From the NCBI GenBank assembly GCA_937978655.1, contig CALJUX010000049.1, positions 1-64,000 on the forward strand: a stretch of 64,000 nt of DNA, read 5' to 3'. A program made the translations under genes and the position numbers. The notes beneath the pieces are model-generated. The model made no database searches. It saw only the letters and a list, made by a program, of their open reading frames with translations, and was not told the origin of the DNA. How positions within the stretch are numbered: position 1 is the first letter of the stretch; each line of letters begins with the position of its first letter. Source of the DNA: an uncultured Chromatiaceae bacterium (GTDB taxonomy: Bacteria; Pseudomonadota; Gammaproteobacteria; Enterobacterales; Alteromonadaceae). This document shows positions 34,771 to 45,456 of this stretch, one piece after another.

Positions 34771-34895
34771 GACAACTCCTGTATGCAATAAATCTGATGA
34801 ACAGTCTGCAGGCTGCACCAGGACAATGCAAGCCTCTGCTTTAGCAAATCAGCTCGCCAGACGTGGTTTTGCCGGACTGACCGGCTGGCTGATGT

Positions 34896-34920
34896 AAAAA
34901 AGCCAACCTTGCGGTTGGCT
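34896..34920 (-). terminator. Intrinsic terminator of ppsA
   Basis: On the minus strand AGCCAACC-GCAA-GGTTGGCT is followed by six T residues. It begins 40 bases after the ppsA stop. Confidence 0.88.
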
Positions 34921-34959
34921 CAGATGCTTGCGGTGAAGGACAGGATCGGCTCCTGAAGG

Positions 34960-37335
34960 CTAGCCGCCGTATTTTTCTGCCAGATATAACCAGGTTTCTA
35001 ACACGGTATCCGGATTCAATGATACTGAGTCGATGCCCTGATCCATCAGCCAGGCAGCAAAATCTTCGTGATCTGACGGGCCCTGGCCGCAGATCCCGAC
35101 ATATTTGCCTTTGGCTTTGGCGGTAGAAATCGCCATCGATAACAGCTTTTTAATCGCCGGGTTGCGCTCATCAAACAGATGGGCAATCAAACCGGAATCA
35201 CGGTCGAGGCCTAAAGTCAGCTGCGTCAGATCGTTCGAACCAATCGAGAAACCGTCGAAGAATTCGAGGAATTCTTCTGCCAGCAGGCAGTTGGACGGCA
35301 GTTCGCACATCATGATGACTTTGAGGCCATTTTCGCCGCGTTTTAAGCCTTGTTCGGCCAATAAGCCAATCACCGCTTCGGCTTCGCTTAAAGTGCGCAC
35401 GAATGGGATCATGATCTCGACATTGGTCAGGCCCATCTCGTTGCGTACGCGTTTTAACGCTTCACACTCCAGCGCAAAACAATCGCGGAAATCTTCCGAG
35501 ATATAACGCGACGCGCCACGGAAACCAATCATCGGGTTCTCTTCATGTGGCTCGTACTGGCGACCACCGACCAGGTTGGCGTATTCGTTCGATTTAAAAT
35601 CCGACATCCGCACAATTACGCGCTCTGGCGCAAAGGCAGCCGCCAGTGTAGAGATGCCCTCAGTCAGCTTGGCGACATAAAACTCCACCGGCGAGGCGTA
35701 ACCGGCCATCATTTCGTCGATTTGCGCTTTGACATCGGCCGGCTGCACACTGTAATTCAGCAGTGCTTTCGGATGCACACCAATCATCCGGTTGATGATA
35801 AATTCCAGGCGCGCCAGACCAATACCGGCATGTGGCAGTTTGGCAAAACCAAAAGCACGTTCCGGGTTACCGACGTTCATCATGATTTTCATTTTCAGCG
35901 GCGGCATCGCATCAACCCGCGAAGTCACCACGTTAAACGGCAGAATGGCATCATAAACAAAACCGGTGTCGCCTTCGGCACAGGACACTGTGACCTGCTG
36001 ACCGGTTTTGACTTTTTCGGTGGCATCACCACAACCCACCACAGCCGGAATACCGAGTTCCCGCGCGATAATCGCAGCGTGACAAGTGCGGCCGCCACGG
36101 TTGGTGACAATGGCTGAGGCGCGTTTCATGATCGGTTCCCAGTCTGGGTCGGTCATATCAGTGATAAGCACATCACCTGGCTGGATTTGGTCCATGTCGG
36201 CGATGCTGGCCAGCACTTTGGCGGTGCCTGAACCGATTTTATGGCCGATAGCACGGCCTTCAGTCACCACAGCCGCGCTGCCTTGTAACTGATAACGCTC
36301 CATCGAGTTACTGTCTTCACGCGAGCGTACCGTTTCTGGCCGTGCCTGAACGATGTACAGCTTGCCGTCGATGCCGTCTTTCGCCCATTCGATATCCATC
36401 GGCCGGCCATAGTGTTTTTCGATGATGATGGCCTGACGGGCTAATTCTTCCACTTCGGCATCAGTGATGGAGAACTGACGGCGTTTGTCGGCGGCGACAT
36501 CTTCAATCCGCACTTGTTTGCCGTGGCTGTGCTCGCCGGAATACACCATCTGCACCAGCTTACTACCTAAGGTGCGGCGTACCACGGCCGGACGGCCGGC
36601 GCTGACAGTAGGTTTGTGCACATAAAATTCGTCCGGGTTGACGGCGCCCTGCACCACCATTTCGCCAAGGCCGTAACTTGAGGTGATAAACACCACATCT
36701 TCAAAACCGGATTCGGTATCAATCGAGAACAACACGCCGCTGGAGGCGCAATCAGAGCGCACCATGCGCTGTACACCAGCAGATAGCGCCACGCCGCGAT
36801 GGTCGTAGCCCTGGTGCACGCGATAAGAAATGGCGCGGTCGTTAAATAATGAAGCAAAGACGTGTTTGATAGCTTCGATGACGTGCTCATAACCGCGCAC
36901 GTTTAAGAAAGTTTCCTGCTGACCGGCGAAGGAAGCGTCCGGCATATCTTCGGCGGTGGCGCTCGAGCGCACGGCAAAGGAAGCATCGTTGCCCATACCG
37001 GCACAGAGCTCATCAAAAGCCTGACGGATGGCGGTTTCAAACTCAGGTTGGAATGGTGTGTCTATCACCCATTGCCGGATTTGCGCACCGGCTTTGGCCA
37101 GCGCCGTGACATCGTCGACATCCAGGCCGTCGAGCAGCTGATAAATCCGCTCGTTCACACCGCTTTGCTCAAGGAATTGGTTAAAGGCTTCGGCTGTGGT
37201 TGCAAAGCCACCCGGCACTTGCACACCGACACCAGAAAGGTTACTGATCATCTCACCCAAAGAGGCATTTTTGCCTCCAACCCGCGGGACATCGTGCATG
37301 CCCAAATCCTGATACCAAACAACGAATTCTTGCAC
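34960..37335 (-). CDS. ppsA: Phosphoenolpyruvate synthase
   Basis: A 791-residue enzyme that makes PEP from pyruvate and ATP for gluconeogenesis. Domains in order: ATP-grasp pyruvate-binding domain (VGGKNASLGEMI, SFAGQQETFLNVRG), swivelling phosphohistidine domain (GGRTCHAAIIARELGIPAV), and a PEP-binding TIM barrel (FSIGSNDLTQLTLGLDRDSG, VGICGQGPSDHEDF). Full length and standard start MQEFVVWYQDLG. It is divergent from ppsR, its own regulator. A perfect palindrome lies 30 bases before the start. It would help turn lactate-derived pyruvate from wall use into sugars. Confidence 0.98.
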   Translation of the reverse strand: MQEFVVWYQDLGMHDVPRVGGKNASLGEMISNLSGVGVQVPGGFATTAEAFNQFLEQSGVNERIYQLLDGLDVDDVTALAKAGAQIRQWVIDTPFQPEFETAIRQAFDELCAGMGNDASFAVRSSATAEDMPDASFAGQQETFLNVRGYEHVIEAIKHVFASLFNDRAISYRVHQGYDHRGVALSAGVQRMVRSDCASSGVLFSIDTESGFEDVVFITSSYGLGEMVVQGAVNPDEFYVHKPTVSAGRPAVVRRTLGSKLVQMVYSGEHSHGKQVRIEDVAADKRRQFSITDAEVEELARQAIIIEKHYGRPMDIEWAKDGIDGKLYIVQARPETVRSREDSNSMERYQLQGSAAVVTEGRAIGHKIGSGTAKVLASIADMDQIQPGDVLITDMTDPDWEPIMKRASAIVTNRGGRTCHAAIIARELGIPAVVGCGDATEKVKTGQQVTVSCAEGDTGFVYDAILPFNVVTSRVDAMPPLKMKIMMNVGNPERAFGFAKLPHAGIGLARLEFIINRMIGVHPKALLNYSVQPADVKAQIDEMMAGYASPVEFYVAKLTEGISTLAAAFAPERVIVRMSDFKSNEYANLVGGRQYEPHEENPMIGFRGASRYISEDFRDCFALECEALKRVRNEMGLTNVEIMIPFVRTLSEAEAVIGLLAEQGLKRGENGLKVIMMCELPSNCLLAEEFLEFFDGFSIGSNDLTQLTLGLDRDSGLIAHLFDERNPAIKKLLSMAISTAKAKGKYVGICGQGPSDHEDFAAWLMDQGIDSVSLNPDTVLETWLYLAEKYGG

Positions 37336-37364
37336 AGTATGTCTCCAATTTTTGTTGCAGGTTA

Positions 37365-37376
37365 TGTAAGCTTACA
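37365..37376. promoter_or_regulatory. 12-bp palindrome TGTAAGCTTACA upstream of ppsA
   Basis: A perfect inverted repeat in the ppsA-ppsR gap, 30 bases before the ppsA start, where the promoter or leader should be. It resembles the arms of HexR sites but lacks the centre. The binding protein is not known to me. Confidence 0.4.
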
Positions 37377-37473
37377 GCGGCAGACACGTAAGCGAAATAA
37401 TTCTACACTGCTGGCCGTCTAAATTAAAATGCTAATTTTTAATGAAAATTTATAACAACAAATGGGGTTTCTG

Positions 37474-38283
37474 ATGCGTACAGCCTTTTATATCTCTGAT
37501 GGTACGGGCATTACGTCCGAAGTGTTCGGACACGCACTGCTGTCGCTGTTTGAAGCCGAATTCGACCATGTCACTATCCCATTTGTCGAAACTGCGCTGA
37601 AAGCCGAACAAGCCAAGCAACGGATTAACGATCGTTATAAAACTACCGGAGTGCGGCCGCTGGTGTTCCTGACCTTTGTTGATGAGCAGCTGCGAGCCAT
37701 CATCAACAGCTCAGAGGCGGTCTGTTATGACTTCCTCAATGCCTTTGTGGAACCAATGCAAAAAGAACTGGGCATTCCGGCCAAGCCCAAAACGCATCGC
37801 ACCCACAGTATTCACGAAAAAACTTATGACTACCGCATCGACGCCGTCAACTACGCATTAGCCAATGACGATGGCGCGAACCTGAAAGATTACGCCAAAG
37901 CCGATATCATCTTAGTCGGCGTCAGCCGCAGCGGCAAAACGCCGACGTCGTTGTATCTGGCGTTGCAATATGGCATCAAGGCGGCCAATTATCCGTTTGT
38001 CGAAGAAGATATGGATTCGTTGCATTTACCGGCGGCGCTCAAGCCACACCGCAATAAATTATTTGGCCTGACCATCACGCCGGAGCGGTTAAGCCAAATC
38101 CGCGAGCAGCGCCGGCCGAACAGCCGCTATTCGTCGCTGCGCCAATGCAAGCTGGAACTGGATGAAGTGGAAAATCTGTATCACAAAGAACGGATCCCTT
38201 ATTTAAACTCCACCACTTTGTCGATTGAAGAGATCAGCGCCAAAATCATGGCGGAAACCGGTTTAAAGCGGCAAAAATACTAA
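37474..38283 (+). CDS. ppsR: PEP synthase regulatory protein (kinase/pyrophosphorylase)
   Basis: A 269-residue DUF299 protein that switches PpsA off by ADP-dependent phosphorylation of a threonine and back on by phosphate-dependent removal. Family features: FYISDGTGITSEVFGHALL at the start, the P-loop-like GVSRSGKTPTSLYLA, and GLTITPERLSQIREQR. The ATG at 37474 is chosen because GGGG lies just upstream and the protein then begins MRTAFYISDG. It is divergent from ppsA, the usual arrangement. Confidence 0.96.
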   Translation: MRTAFYISDGTGITSEVFGHALLSLFEAEFDHVTIPFVETALKAEQAKQRINDRYKTTGVRPLVFLTFVDEQLRAIINSSEAVCYDFLNAFVEPMQKELGIPAKPKTHRTHSIHEKTYDYRIDAVNYALANDDGANLKDYAKADIILVGVSRSGKTPTSLYLALQYGIKAANYPFVEEDMDSLHLPAALKPHRNKLFGLTITPERLSQIREQRRPNSRYSSLRQCKLELDEVENLYHKERIPYLNSTTLSIEEISAKIMAETGLKRQKY

Positions 38284-38297
38284 GACAATTGCCTGGT

Positions 38298-39353
38298 TCA
38301 GCAAAGCTGCAGTTGACGGCACAGTTGCAGCGGTTCTGCTGTATAGGCCGGGTCTTGCTGTTTTTGATGCACCAGGTCAACAATCGCCTGATTCACTGGC
38401 GTTTTGATACCGTGTTGTTTAGCAAGCTGCACCACGGCGCCATTTAAAAAGGCGATTTCGGTGCGACGGCCGCTACTGAGATCAGCCGACATCGAGAGCC
38501 GCGCTTGTGGGTCTATCCGCAGCATTTTGGCGGCTACCCGGCGGAACAGCCAATCCGGCAGCCGTAAGACAAAAGGTAATAACGTCGGTGTTAACGCGGT
38601 GAGTTGCAGTGGTGTGACTTGTTCAGCGGCACAAACCGCCAGCCATTCCCGCATTGCTGCAGCGAGCAACAAGCGCCAGTGCCGGTTCAATAACTGCGCG
38701 CGCAGTGGCACGCCAGACACGGCATTTAACGCATTATTCAGATTAAGCAGTAACTTACCGTATTCCGCCGCTTTCATCTTTGCGACGACCTGCACGTCGA
38801 GGCCCCGGCTATACAACACCTGTTGCAGGTATTGCACCACTGCACTGTCTGCCGCCGGCCACAATAAACTGCCGCTGCTGCTTTGCAAAAACTGCCCCGG
38901 TGCGGGACTCACCACATTAAAAGGTACTATGGCGCGTAGCACCGGATTGTGCAGCTGAGACTGGATGATGTCGGTGATGCCGATGCCGTTTTGCAGCGCA
39001 ATGACCGGCACATCGGGGCGTAAATGCGGTTTAATTTGCTGTAGCAATTGACTGAGCGCCGTGGCTTTGACGGTCAGCAGCACCACATCGGCTTCAATCA
39101 GACTGACAAAAGAAGTATAAAACGCGACCGCAGAAATGCTGGTCTGATAGTGTTCTGTGCCTTGTTGCCAGCGCGCAGTCAGCCCATGTGCTGCCAGTTC
39201 AAGCCCCATATAATCGCGGCCGAACAGCAACAGTTCCAAATCAGCGTCTTGCGCCAGAATGGCAGCTAAAAAACAGCCGATGCTGCCTGCTCCGACAATG
39301 CCTACCCGGTACTTACGCCCACTGGTTTGCACTTTACTTTGCAGGTCCTGCAT
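38298..39353 (-). CDS. Ketopantoate reductase family protein (PanE/ApbA)
   Basis: A 351-residue NAD(P)-dependent oxidoreductase. The N-terminal Rossmann fold starts RVGIVGAGSIGCFLAAIL; VIALQNGIGITD is the usual second signature; the C-terminal helical domain follows (KLLLNLNNALNAVSG, SADLSSGRRTEIAFLNGAVVQLA). It probably reduces 2-dehydropantoate for pantothenate and CoA, but this family has many paralogues, so the pantothenate role is not certain. It is convergent with ppsR, with only 14 bases between them. Confidence 0.85.
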   Translation of the reverse strand: MQDLQSKVQTSGRKYRVGIVGAGSIGCFLAAILAQDADLELLLFGRDYMGLELAAHGLTARWQQGTEHYQTSISAVAFYTSFVSLIEADVVLLTVKATALSQLLQQIKPHLRPDVPVIALQNGIGITDIIQSQLHNPVLRAIVPFNVVSPAPGQFLQSSSGSLLWPAADSAVVQYLQQVLYSRGLDVQVVAKMKAAEYGKLLLNLNNALNAVSGVPLRAQLLNRHWRLLLAAAMREWLAVCAAEQVTPLQLTALTPTLLPFVLRLPDWLFRRVAAKMLRIDPQARLSMSADLSSGRRTEIAFLNGAVVQLAKQHGIKTPVNQAIVDLVHQKQQDPAYTAEPLQLCRQLQLC

Positions 39354-39371
39354 CGGCTGTCCTAGGGTGTG

Positions 39372-40721
39372 TTATTTACGCACGCTTCTTAAGGTATCTG
39401 CGATCAAAAACGCCAGTTCCAGCACCTGATCGGCGTTTAAGCGCGGATCACATTGGGTGAAATAGCGCTGACTTAAATCGTGTTCTGACAAGCCATAAGC
39501 GCCACCGGTACATTCGGTGACATGCTCACCGGTCATTTCCAGATGGATACCGCCGGCATGTGAACCTTCCGCCTGATGCACCGCAAAGAAGTTGCGGATC
39601 TCGCGCAGAATGGCTTCAAAGTCACGGGTTTTGTAGTCGTTGCTGGCCTTGACCGTATTGCCGTGCATCGGATCTGAACTCCAGACCACTTTACGGCCTT
39701 CGCGCTGGACGCGGCGCACTAAGGCTGGCAGTTTATCGGCCAGTTTGTCAGCACCCATCCGGGTGATCAGGGTCAACCGGCCCGGGATATTGTCCGGGTT
39801 CAGCTTGTCGATTAAACGAATCAAGTCCAGTTCATCCATGCCCGGGCCAATCTTGACGCCAATCGGGTTATGAATACCACGGAAGAATTCAATGTGCGCG
39901 TGGTCCAGTTGCCGCGTCCGCTCACCAATCCACACCATGTGGGCCGAGCAGTCGTACCACAGGCCGGTTAACGAATCACGCCGCGTCAGCGCTTCTTCAT
40001 AGTTCAGCAGCAAGGCTTCATGCGACGTGAACAGTGTGGTTTCGCGAATTGACGGCGACGTTTGTGCGCTGATGCCACAAATTTCCATAAAACGCAGCGC
40101 TTCCTGAATACGCTGCGCGATATCCTGGTAACGGCCTTTTAACGGGTTGCTTTCAACAAAACCCATATTCCAGCGGCTGACCTGATGCAGGTCGGCCAGG
40201 CCGCCCTGGGCGAAAGCGCGCAGCAGGTTCAGCGTCGCGGCGCTGTGATGATAAGCCGTCATCAGCCGGTTTGGATCTGGCTGACGCGCGGCTTCAGTGA
40301 ATTCAAAACTGTTGACGATATCGCCGCGATAACTCGGCAGGCTGATGCCATCAATAGTTTCTAAATCGCTGGAGCGTGGCTTGGCATATTGCCCCGCCAT
40401 CCGCGCAACTTTCACCACTGGACAGCTGCCGGCGAAGGTCAGCACCACTGCCATCTGCAGCAGGACTTTAAAAGTATCCCGGATCTTCGGCGCATTAAAG
40501 TTGCTAAAGCTCTCCGCACAATCGCCACCCTGCAATAAAAACGCATTGCCCTCGGCCACCTGGCCGAGCTGACTAAACAGATCACGGGTTTCCTGAGCAA
40601 AAACCAGCGGCGGATATTTATGCAGCTGCTGCTCTACCGAGGCTAATAAAGCCTGATCGTCATAATGGGGTTGCTGTTGGATCGGAAATGCTCGCCAGCT
40701 TTGAGGCGTCCAGGTAGTCAC
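39372..40721 (-). CDS. Class II DAHP synthase
   Basis: A 449-residue 3-deoxy-7-phosphoheptulonate synthase, the first step of aromatic amino acid synthesis (PEP plus erythrose-4-P). Class II signatures: TWTPQSWRAFPIQQQP, FLLQGGDCAESF, RMAGQYAKPRSSD, VWSSDPMHGNT, ECTGGAYGL and RYFTQCDPRLNADQVLELAF. The start is GTG at 40721 with GGAA upstream; this gives the usual family N-terminus and length, while the ATG 20 codons further up does not. Class II enzymes differ in sequence from the AroF/G/H class I enzymes. It stands alone. Confidence 0.94.
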   Translation of the reverse strand: MTTWTPQSWRAFPIQQQPHYDDQALLASVEQQLHKYPPLVFAQETRDLFSQLGQVAEGNAFLLQGGDCAESFSNFNAPKIRDTFKVLLQMAVVLTFAGSCPVVKVARMAGQYAKPRSSDLETIDGISLPSYRGDIVNSFEFTEAARQPDPNRLMTAYHHSAATLNLLRAFAQGGLADLHQVSRWNMGFVESNPLKGRYQDIAQRIQEALRFMEICGISAQTSPSIRETTLFTSHEALLLNYEEALTRRDSLTGLWYDCSAHMVWIGERTRQLDHAHIEFFRGIHNPIGVKIGPGMDELDLIRLIDKLNPDNIPGRLTLITRMGADKLADKLPALVRRVQREGRKVVWSSDPMHGNTVKASNDYKTRDFEAILREIRNFFAVHQAEGSHAGGIHLEMTGEHVTECTGGAYGLSEHDLSQRYFTQCDPRLNADQVLELAFLIADTLRSVRK

Positions 40722-40858
40722 TTTAAAATTCCTATGTCTGTGGTTGATCGATACTTCACTTGGGTTATGGCTCCACCGCACAAGGTAAAGGCTGACGCAG
40801 TGAAATTCAACGACTAAACCGGATAAATTTCAATCTGGACGTATAAATGGCCAAATAT

Positions 40859-41317
40859 TCAGCGTTGCTGCTTCAAATGTGTGACCAGCTGCTGGCAGGC
40901 TTGTTCAATCAGGTCAAACACCAGGCTAAAACCGCGTGGACCGCCATAATAAGGGTCTGGTACTTCCTGCCATTGTGGGTATTGTGGGTGATATTCCAGT
41001 AACAGTTTGAGTTTGTGTTGCTGTTCCGGTGGACAACGACGGGTTAAATCAGCCAGATTTTGCTGATCCATCGCCAGGATCAGGTCATAGTCAGTAAAGT
41101 CAGCGGGCAGAACCGGGCGCGAGCGCAGCCCTTTAAACGAATAATCCGCCGCGGCTTTGATACTGCGCGGATCAGGCGGCTCGCCTTTGTGGGACGCGCT
41201 GGTGCCGGCAGATTCGACGTCGCAGTGCAACCCCTGCTGTTGCGCCAGCTGGCGAAATACTGCGTGCGCCGTGGGTGAGCGGCAAATATTGCCAAGACAA
41301 ACAAACAGAATTTTCAT
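40859..41317 (-). CDS. Low-molecular-weight protein tyrosine phosphatase
   Basis: A 152-residue cytoplasmic phosphatase. The P-loop CLGNICRSP (CX5R) sits at the N-terminus as VCLGNICRSPTAHAVF, and the general-acid aspartate is in VPDPYYGG. The length fits the family. ATG at 41317 is chosen; TTG at 41323 is an alternative. It is a stand-alone gene divergent from the MoxR operon, not next to a capsule kinase, so its substrate is unknown. Confidence 0.93.
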   Translation of the reverse strand: MKILFVCLGNICRSPTAHAVFRQLAQQQGLHCDVESAGTSASHKGEPPDPRSIKAAADYSFKGLRSRPVLPADFTDYDLILAMDQQNLADLTRRCPPEQQHKLKLLLEYHPQYPQWQEVPDPYYGGPRGFSLVFDLIEQACQQLVTHLKQQR

Positions 41318-41423
41318 CGGCAAAGTCCGGTGCCTGAATAAAGTTGCGGCAGTATACGAATTTTGTGACTATTTGCCAAAGCGGCCCTGTGACCGGCTGC
41401 ACTGATGACACAAGGATATTGCT

Positions 41424-42326
<903 letters not shown>

Positions 42327-42327
42327 G

Positions 42328-43263
42328 ATGCAACCCATGATGTCAGTGCTTCAGCGGCAATTTCAGCGGCGCCTTTTGACCTGGCTGGCGCGGCGTCAGC
42401 CCGCCACAGCGACGGTGCTGCTGGTGCAGAAGTTGTTGTTTGTCTTCCCCACCCGCTTTGGTTTTGGCGTACTGGCGCTGGTGCTGTTGTTGTACGTGCT
42501 TGGCACTAACTATCAGAACAATCTGATTATGTTACTGGCGTATCTGTTGTTGGTCACGGTGCTTGGCGCCATCATTCTGGCGTTTCGTAACCTGCACCAT
42601 TGCCGGCTCAGCGCGCAGCCACTGAGTGACGTCTATGCCGGTGACAGCGTGCTGCTGCGGATCAGCCTGATACGCGCTGGCTTGCCGCAGGCGCTTGACG
42701 CCGGCTGGCTGACGGACCGGCAAGCGCCGGCGTTGTTGCCGGTCGAGGCGCCGGACTTTGTGTTGGCGCTGCCGGCGCCGCGGCGCGGCCACTGGCAGAT
42801 CCCGCGCTTAAAACTGCAGTCTGAATACCCCTTGGGGCTGGTGCGCTGCTGGTGTTATCCCCAGCTCGACTGCCGCTATTGGGTATTTCCGCGGCCGGCG
42901 GTTGCGGCGGGTGACGCGTCGCTGCAACCGCCAGACGCCGGCAGTGCAGACGAATGGACCGGCCAGCGGCCTTATCAGCCCGGTGATGCACTGCGACAGC
43001 TCGACTGGAAAAGGTTCAGCCGCCAGCAGCAATTGCTGGTACAGCAATACCATGATCGGGTGCCGCTGACCACGGAGCTGTGGCTGAGTCCAGATCCGCG
43101 TCTTGCCACGCTCGAAGCGCAACTATCTGATCTGACAGCTAAAGCCCTGTTGCTGAGCGACGACGGCCAGCCCTTTGGTCTGAAGTTGGCAGGTCAGATG
43201 GTGCCGATTGGCAGCGGGCCCGCGCATTTGCGCCAGATTTTGCAGGTGCTGGCATTATGTTAA
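42328..43263 (+). CDS. DUF58 domain membrane protein
   Basis: A 311-residue protein with two N-terminal membrane segments (about 32-75) and a C-terminal DUF58 region with a von Willebrand-like fold (YPLGLVRCWCYP, YQPGDALRQLDWKRFSR). ATG at 42328 comes right after the MoxR stop; the longer frame overlaps moxR. It overlaps the next gene by seven bases. Role in the MoxR complex is inferred from conserved order. Confidence 0.88.
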   Translation: MQPMMSVLQRQFQRRLLTWLARRQPATATVLLVQKLLFVFPTRFGFGVLALVLLLYVLGTNYQNNLIMLLAYLLLVTVLGAIILAFRNLHHCRLSAQPLSDVYAGDSVLLRISLIRAGLPQALDAGWLTDRQAPALLPVEAPDFVLALPAPRRGHWQIPRLKLQSEYPLGLVRCWCYPQLDCRYWVFPRPAVAAGDASLQPPDAGSADEWTGQRPYQPGDALRQLDWKRFSRQQQLLVQQYHDRVPLTTELWLSPDPRLATLEAQLSDLTAKALLLSDDGQPFGLKLAGQMVPIGSGPAHLRQILQVLALC

Positions 43264-45185
43264 TCCCGGCGAGCGGTGCATCCGTGCTGTTTCAGCGGCT
43301 GCAATGGCGGCTGTGGCTGTTTCAGCTGTTGTTATGGGCGCTGTTATTGCCGGCCTATACCAGCTGGAGCCTGGCGGTATTTGCATTGTTGTTACTGGCA
43401 AAAATGTGGCAGCTATACCGAGGTGGTCGCGCCTGGAGCCTGACCCGCAGCAATTTGCTGGCGGTCGGCATGCTGGCGGTGTTGTTACTCAGTGCCCGTC
43501 AGTTGGGTGTGATGCACCTGATGTTTCACTTCCTGCTGCTGGCGGCCATATTACGCTTGCTGGGGCTTGATGCCAGTCGTCGCAACGATGTGACCCAGCT
43601 GCTGTGGGTACATTATTTTTTGCTGGCCTGCGGATTTATTCTGCATCAGGACCTGTGGCTGGCTGTGGTGATTTTGCTTGGGTTTGTGCTGAACCTGTCG
43701 GCGCATCATCTGGCATTTTGCCGCGTGCTGCCGGATTTGCACTGGCGTCGGTTGTGGCCAAATGCCGTGCTGGCGTTGCTGGCCAGCGCGCTGCTGTTTG
43801 TCGCCTTTCCCCGGCTGCCGCCATTGTGGCAGCTCCCTGGGGCAAAATTAACGCAAACCGGCCTTGGCGACAATCTGGCGCCGGGGAATGTGTCTGAGTT
43901 ATTGCAATCAAACGCGCTGGCTTTTCGGGTGCGCTTTGATAGCAAGGCGCCGCCGGTGGATGCGCGCTACTTTCGAGCCAAAATTTACGAGGCTTTTGAT
44001 GGTGAAACCTGGCGCGCGCAGCGGCCGCAACCGCAAGTCTGGCCAGATCCTGGCAGCGGCGCTGCGGTACTGAATTACAGCGTGATCGCCGAGCCGCATC
44101 AGCAATTCAGTCTGTTTGCCCTTGGCTTACCACGCAGGCTCAGCAGCAATGTGGCTGTCAACCGCGAATGGCTGGTGGTGACCGAACAACCGGTCAGTCA
44201 GCGCATCAGCTATCAGCTGTCGTCTGAGCTGACGCCATTGCCGGCGACCGGCTCCCTGCAGCGTTATCTGCAGCTGCCTGAGGGAAATCCACAAGCGCGG
44301 AAACTTGCAGCGCAACTGGCAGCTGGCGCACCGGGCGCGCGTGAACTGGTGCAACGGATTGGCCGGTATTTCCAGGCGCAACAGTTTCGCTACAGCCTGA
44401 GTCCGGGGCAAATCGCCGCGCCGCACATCGATAATTTCCTGTTTTCCCACAAACGCGGCTTTTGCAGCCATTATGCCGGCAGCAGTGTGTTTTTATTACG
44501 CGCGGCCGGTGTGCCGGCACGGCTGATTGGTGGCTATCTGGGCGGTGACTGGCAGGATGATGGAGCTTACCTGCAAGTGCTGCAAAAAGATGCTCACGCC
44601 TGGGTTGAATATTTCGCTGAGGGTCATTGGCAACTGTTTGATCCGACGGCGCTGGTCGAACCGGCGTTGTGGTCGGAACAACAGGCGGGTACTGCGGTTG
44701 CGGATTTTAACGGTTTTCGCGGCGACTGGCTGGTGCAGCGCCTGGAACTGTGGTTGCTGCAGCCACTGCGCAATATGGACTATTACTGGTCGATGTGGGT
44801 GCTGGGCTTTGACGGCGCTCAGCAACAGGGTTTGTTTACCCGGCTGCAGGCGTGGCAGCAGCAACTGCGCTGGCAAGGCCACTATGCATTCTGGCTGGTC
44901 CTGCCAGCCGGTCTGGCTTTGTGGTGGTGGCGTCGCCGGCCGCGTGCCGACGCCACACAACAATTGTTTGCCCCATTGCTGCGTCTAGAGGTCAAACCGG
45001 CCGGGCAGAGTTATCAGCAATATCTGCAGCACTGGATGCAACTGGCGCCGCAACATGCCACAGCGTTGCGCCAGTGTCTGCAGGATTATCTGGCCTGGCA
45101 GTTTGGCGGCGATCCTGCAGCTTTCGTCAGGGCTCGCCGCACGCTGCAGCAGCTGTTGCCGGCGCTTAAACGGCTAAAATCCTGA
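43257..45185 (+). CDS. TgpA-like transglutaminase-domain membrane protein (DUF3488)
   Basis: A 642-residue inner-membrane protein with about six N-terminal membrane segments, a periplasmic transglutaminase-like domain, one more membrane segment (about 540-560) and a C-terminal DUF4129-like tail. The catalytic triad can be seen: Cys in HKRGFCSHYAGSSVFLLRAAG, His in KDAHAWVEYF and Asp in LFDPTA. Homologues (TgpA in Pseudomonas) are needed for growth, but the substrate is unknown. It is the last gene of the moxR operon and overlaps the convergent small gene by 20 bases. Confidence 0.9.
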   Translation: MLIPASGASVLFQRLQWRLWLFQLLLWALLLPAYTSWSLAVFALLLLAKMWQLYRGGRAWSLTRSNLLAVGMLAVLLLSARQLGVMHLMFHFLLLAAILRLLGLDASRRNDVTQLLWVHYFLLACGFILHQDLWLAVVILLGFVLNLSAHHLAFCRVLPDLHWRRLWPNAVLALLASALLFVAFPRLPPLWQLPGAKLTQTGLGDNLAPGNVSELLQSNALAFRVRFDSKAPPVDARYFRAKIYEAFDGETWRAQRPQPQVWPDPGSGAAVLNYSVIAEPHQQFSLFALGLPRRLSSNVAVNREWLVVTEQPVSQRISYQLSSELTPLPATGSLQRYLQLPEGNPQARKLAAQLAAGAPGARELVQRIGRYFQAQQFRYSLSPGQIAAPHIDNFLFSHKRGFCSHYAGSSVFLLRAAGVPARLIGGYLGGDWQDDGAYLQVLQKDAHAWVEYFAEGHWQLFDPTALVEPALWSEQQAGTAVADFNGFRGDWLVQRLELWLLQPLRNMDYYWSMWVLGFDGAQQQGLFTRLQAWQQQLRWQGHYAFWLVLPAGLALWWWRRRPRADATQQLFAPLLRLEVKPAGQSYQQYLQHWMQLAPQHATALRQCLQDYLAWQFGGDPAAFVRARRTLQQLLPALKRLKS

Positions 45186-45399
45186 GCGCGGTTTGGATAT
45201 GTTCAGCGCAGCTGCGGCCAAGATCTGTCAGATAACCGCCATCGGGTTGTGTGACCAGCCCTTTGTGGTACAGCCGGGCTATGGCCGATTTGGTTTCTTC
45301 ATCAGCGTCTTTATGGGCTTTGATACCTTCCAGGCTGCTGTCTAGATTAAATAAATTCAGCACACGGATCTCAATGTTTAATTGGGCATTAACTGGCAT
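45166..45399 (-). CDS. TIGR02647-type small conserved protein
   Basis: A 77-residue protein matching the TIGR02647 pattern: LNLFNLDSSLEGIKAHKDAD, RLYHKGLVTQPDGGYLTDLG, then a helical end. These small proteins are widespread in gammaproteobacteria and have a winged-helix look, but no function is known. It overlaps the TgpA-like gene end on the other strand. Confidence 0.8.
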   Translation of the reverse strand: MPVNAQLNIEIRVLNLFNLDSSLEGIKAHKDADEETKSAIARLYHKGLVTQPDGGYLTDLGRSCAEHIQTALRILAV

Positions 45400-45456
45400 A
45401 ACGACTCCTTGGTGTTGTTCGGCATAACCATAGACGGCATGACATCCGCAGGCAAA

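Noticed and set aside
37365..37376. HexR operator for ppsA
   Set aside because: The arms agree but the spacing is wrong: the HexR consensus has five more central bases than this 12-bp palindrome allows, so I list it as an unassigned palindrome.
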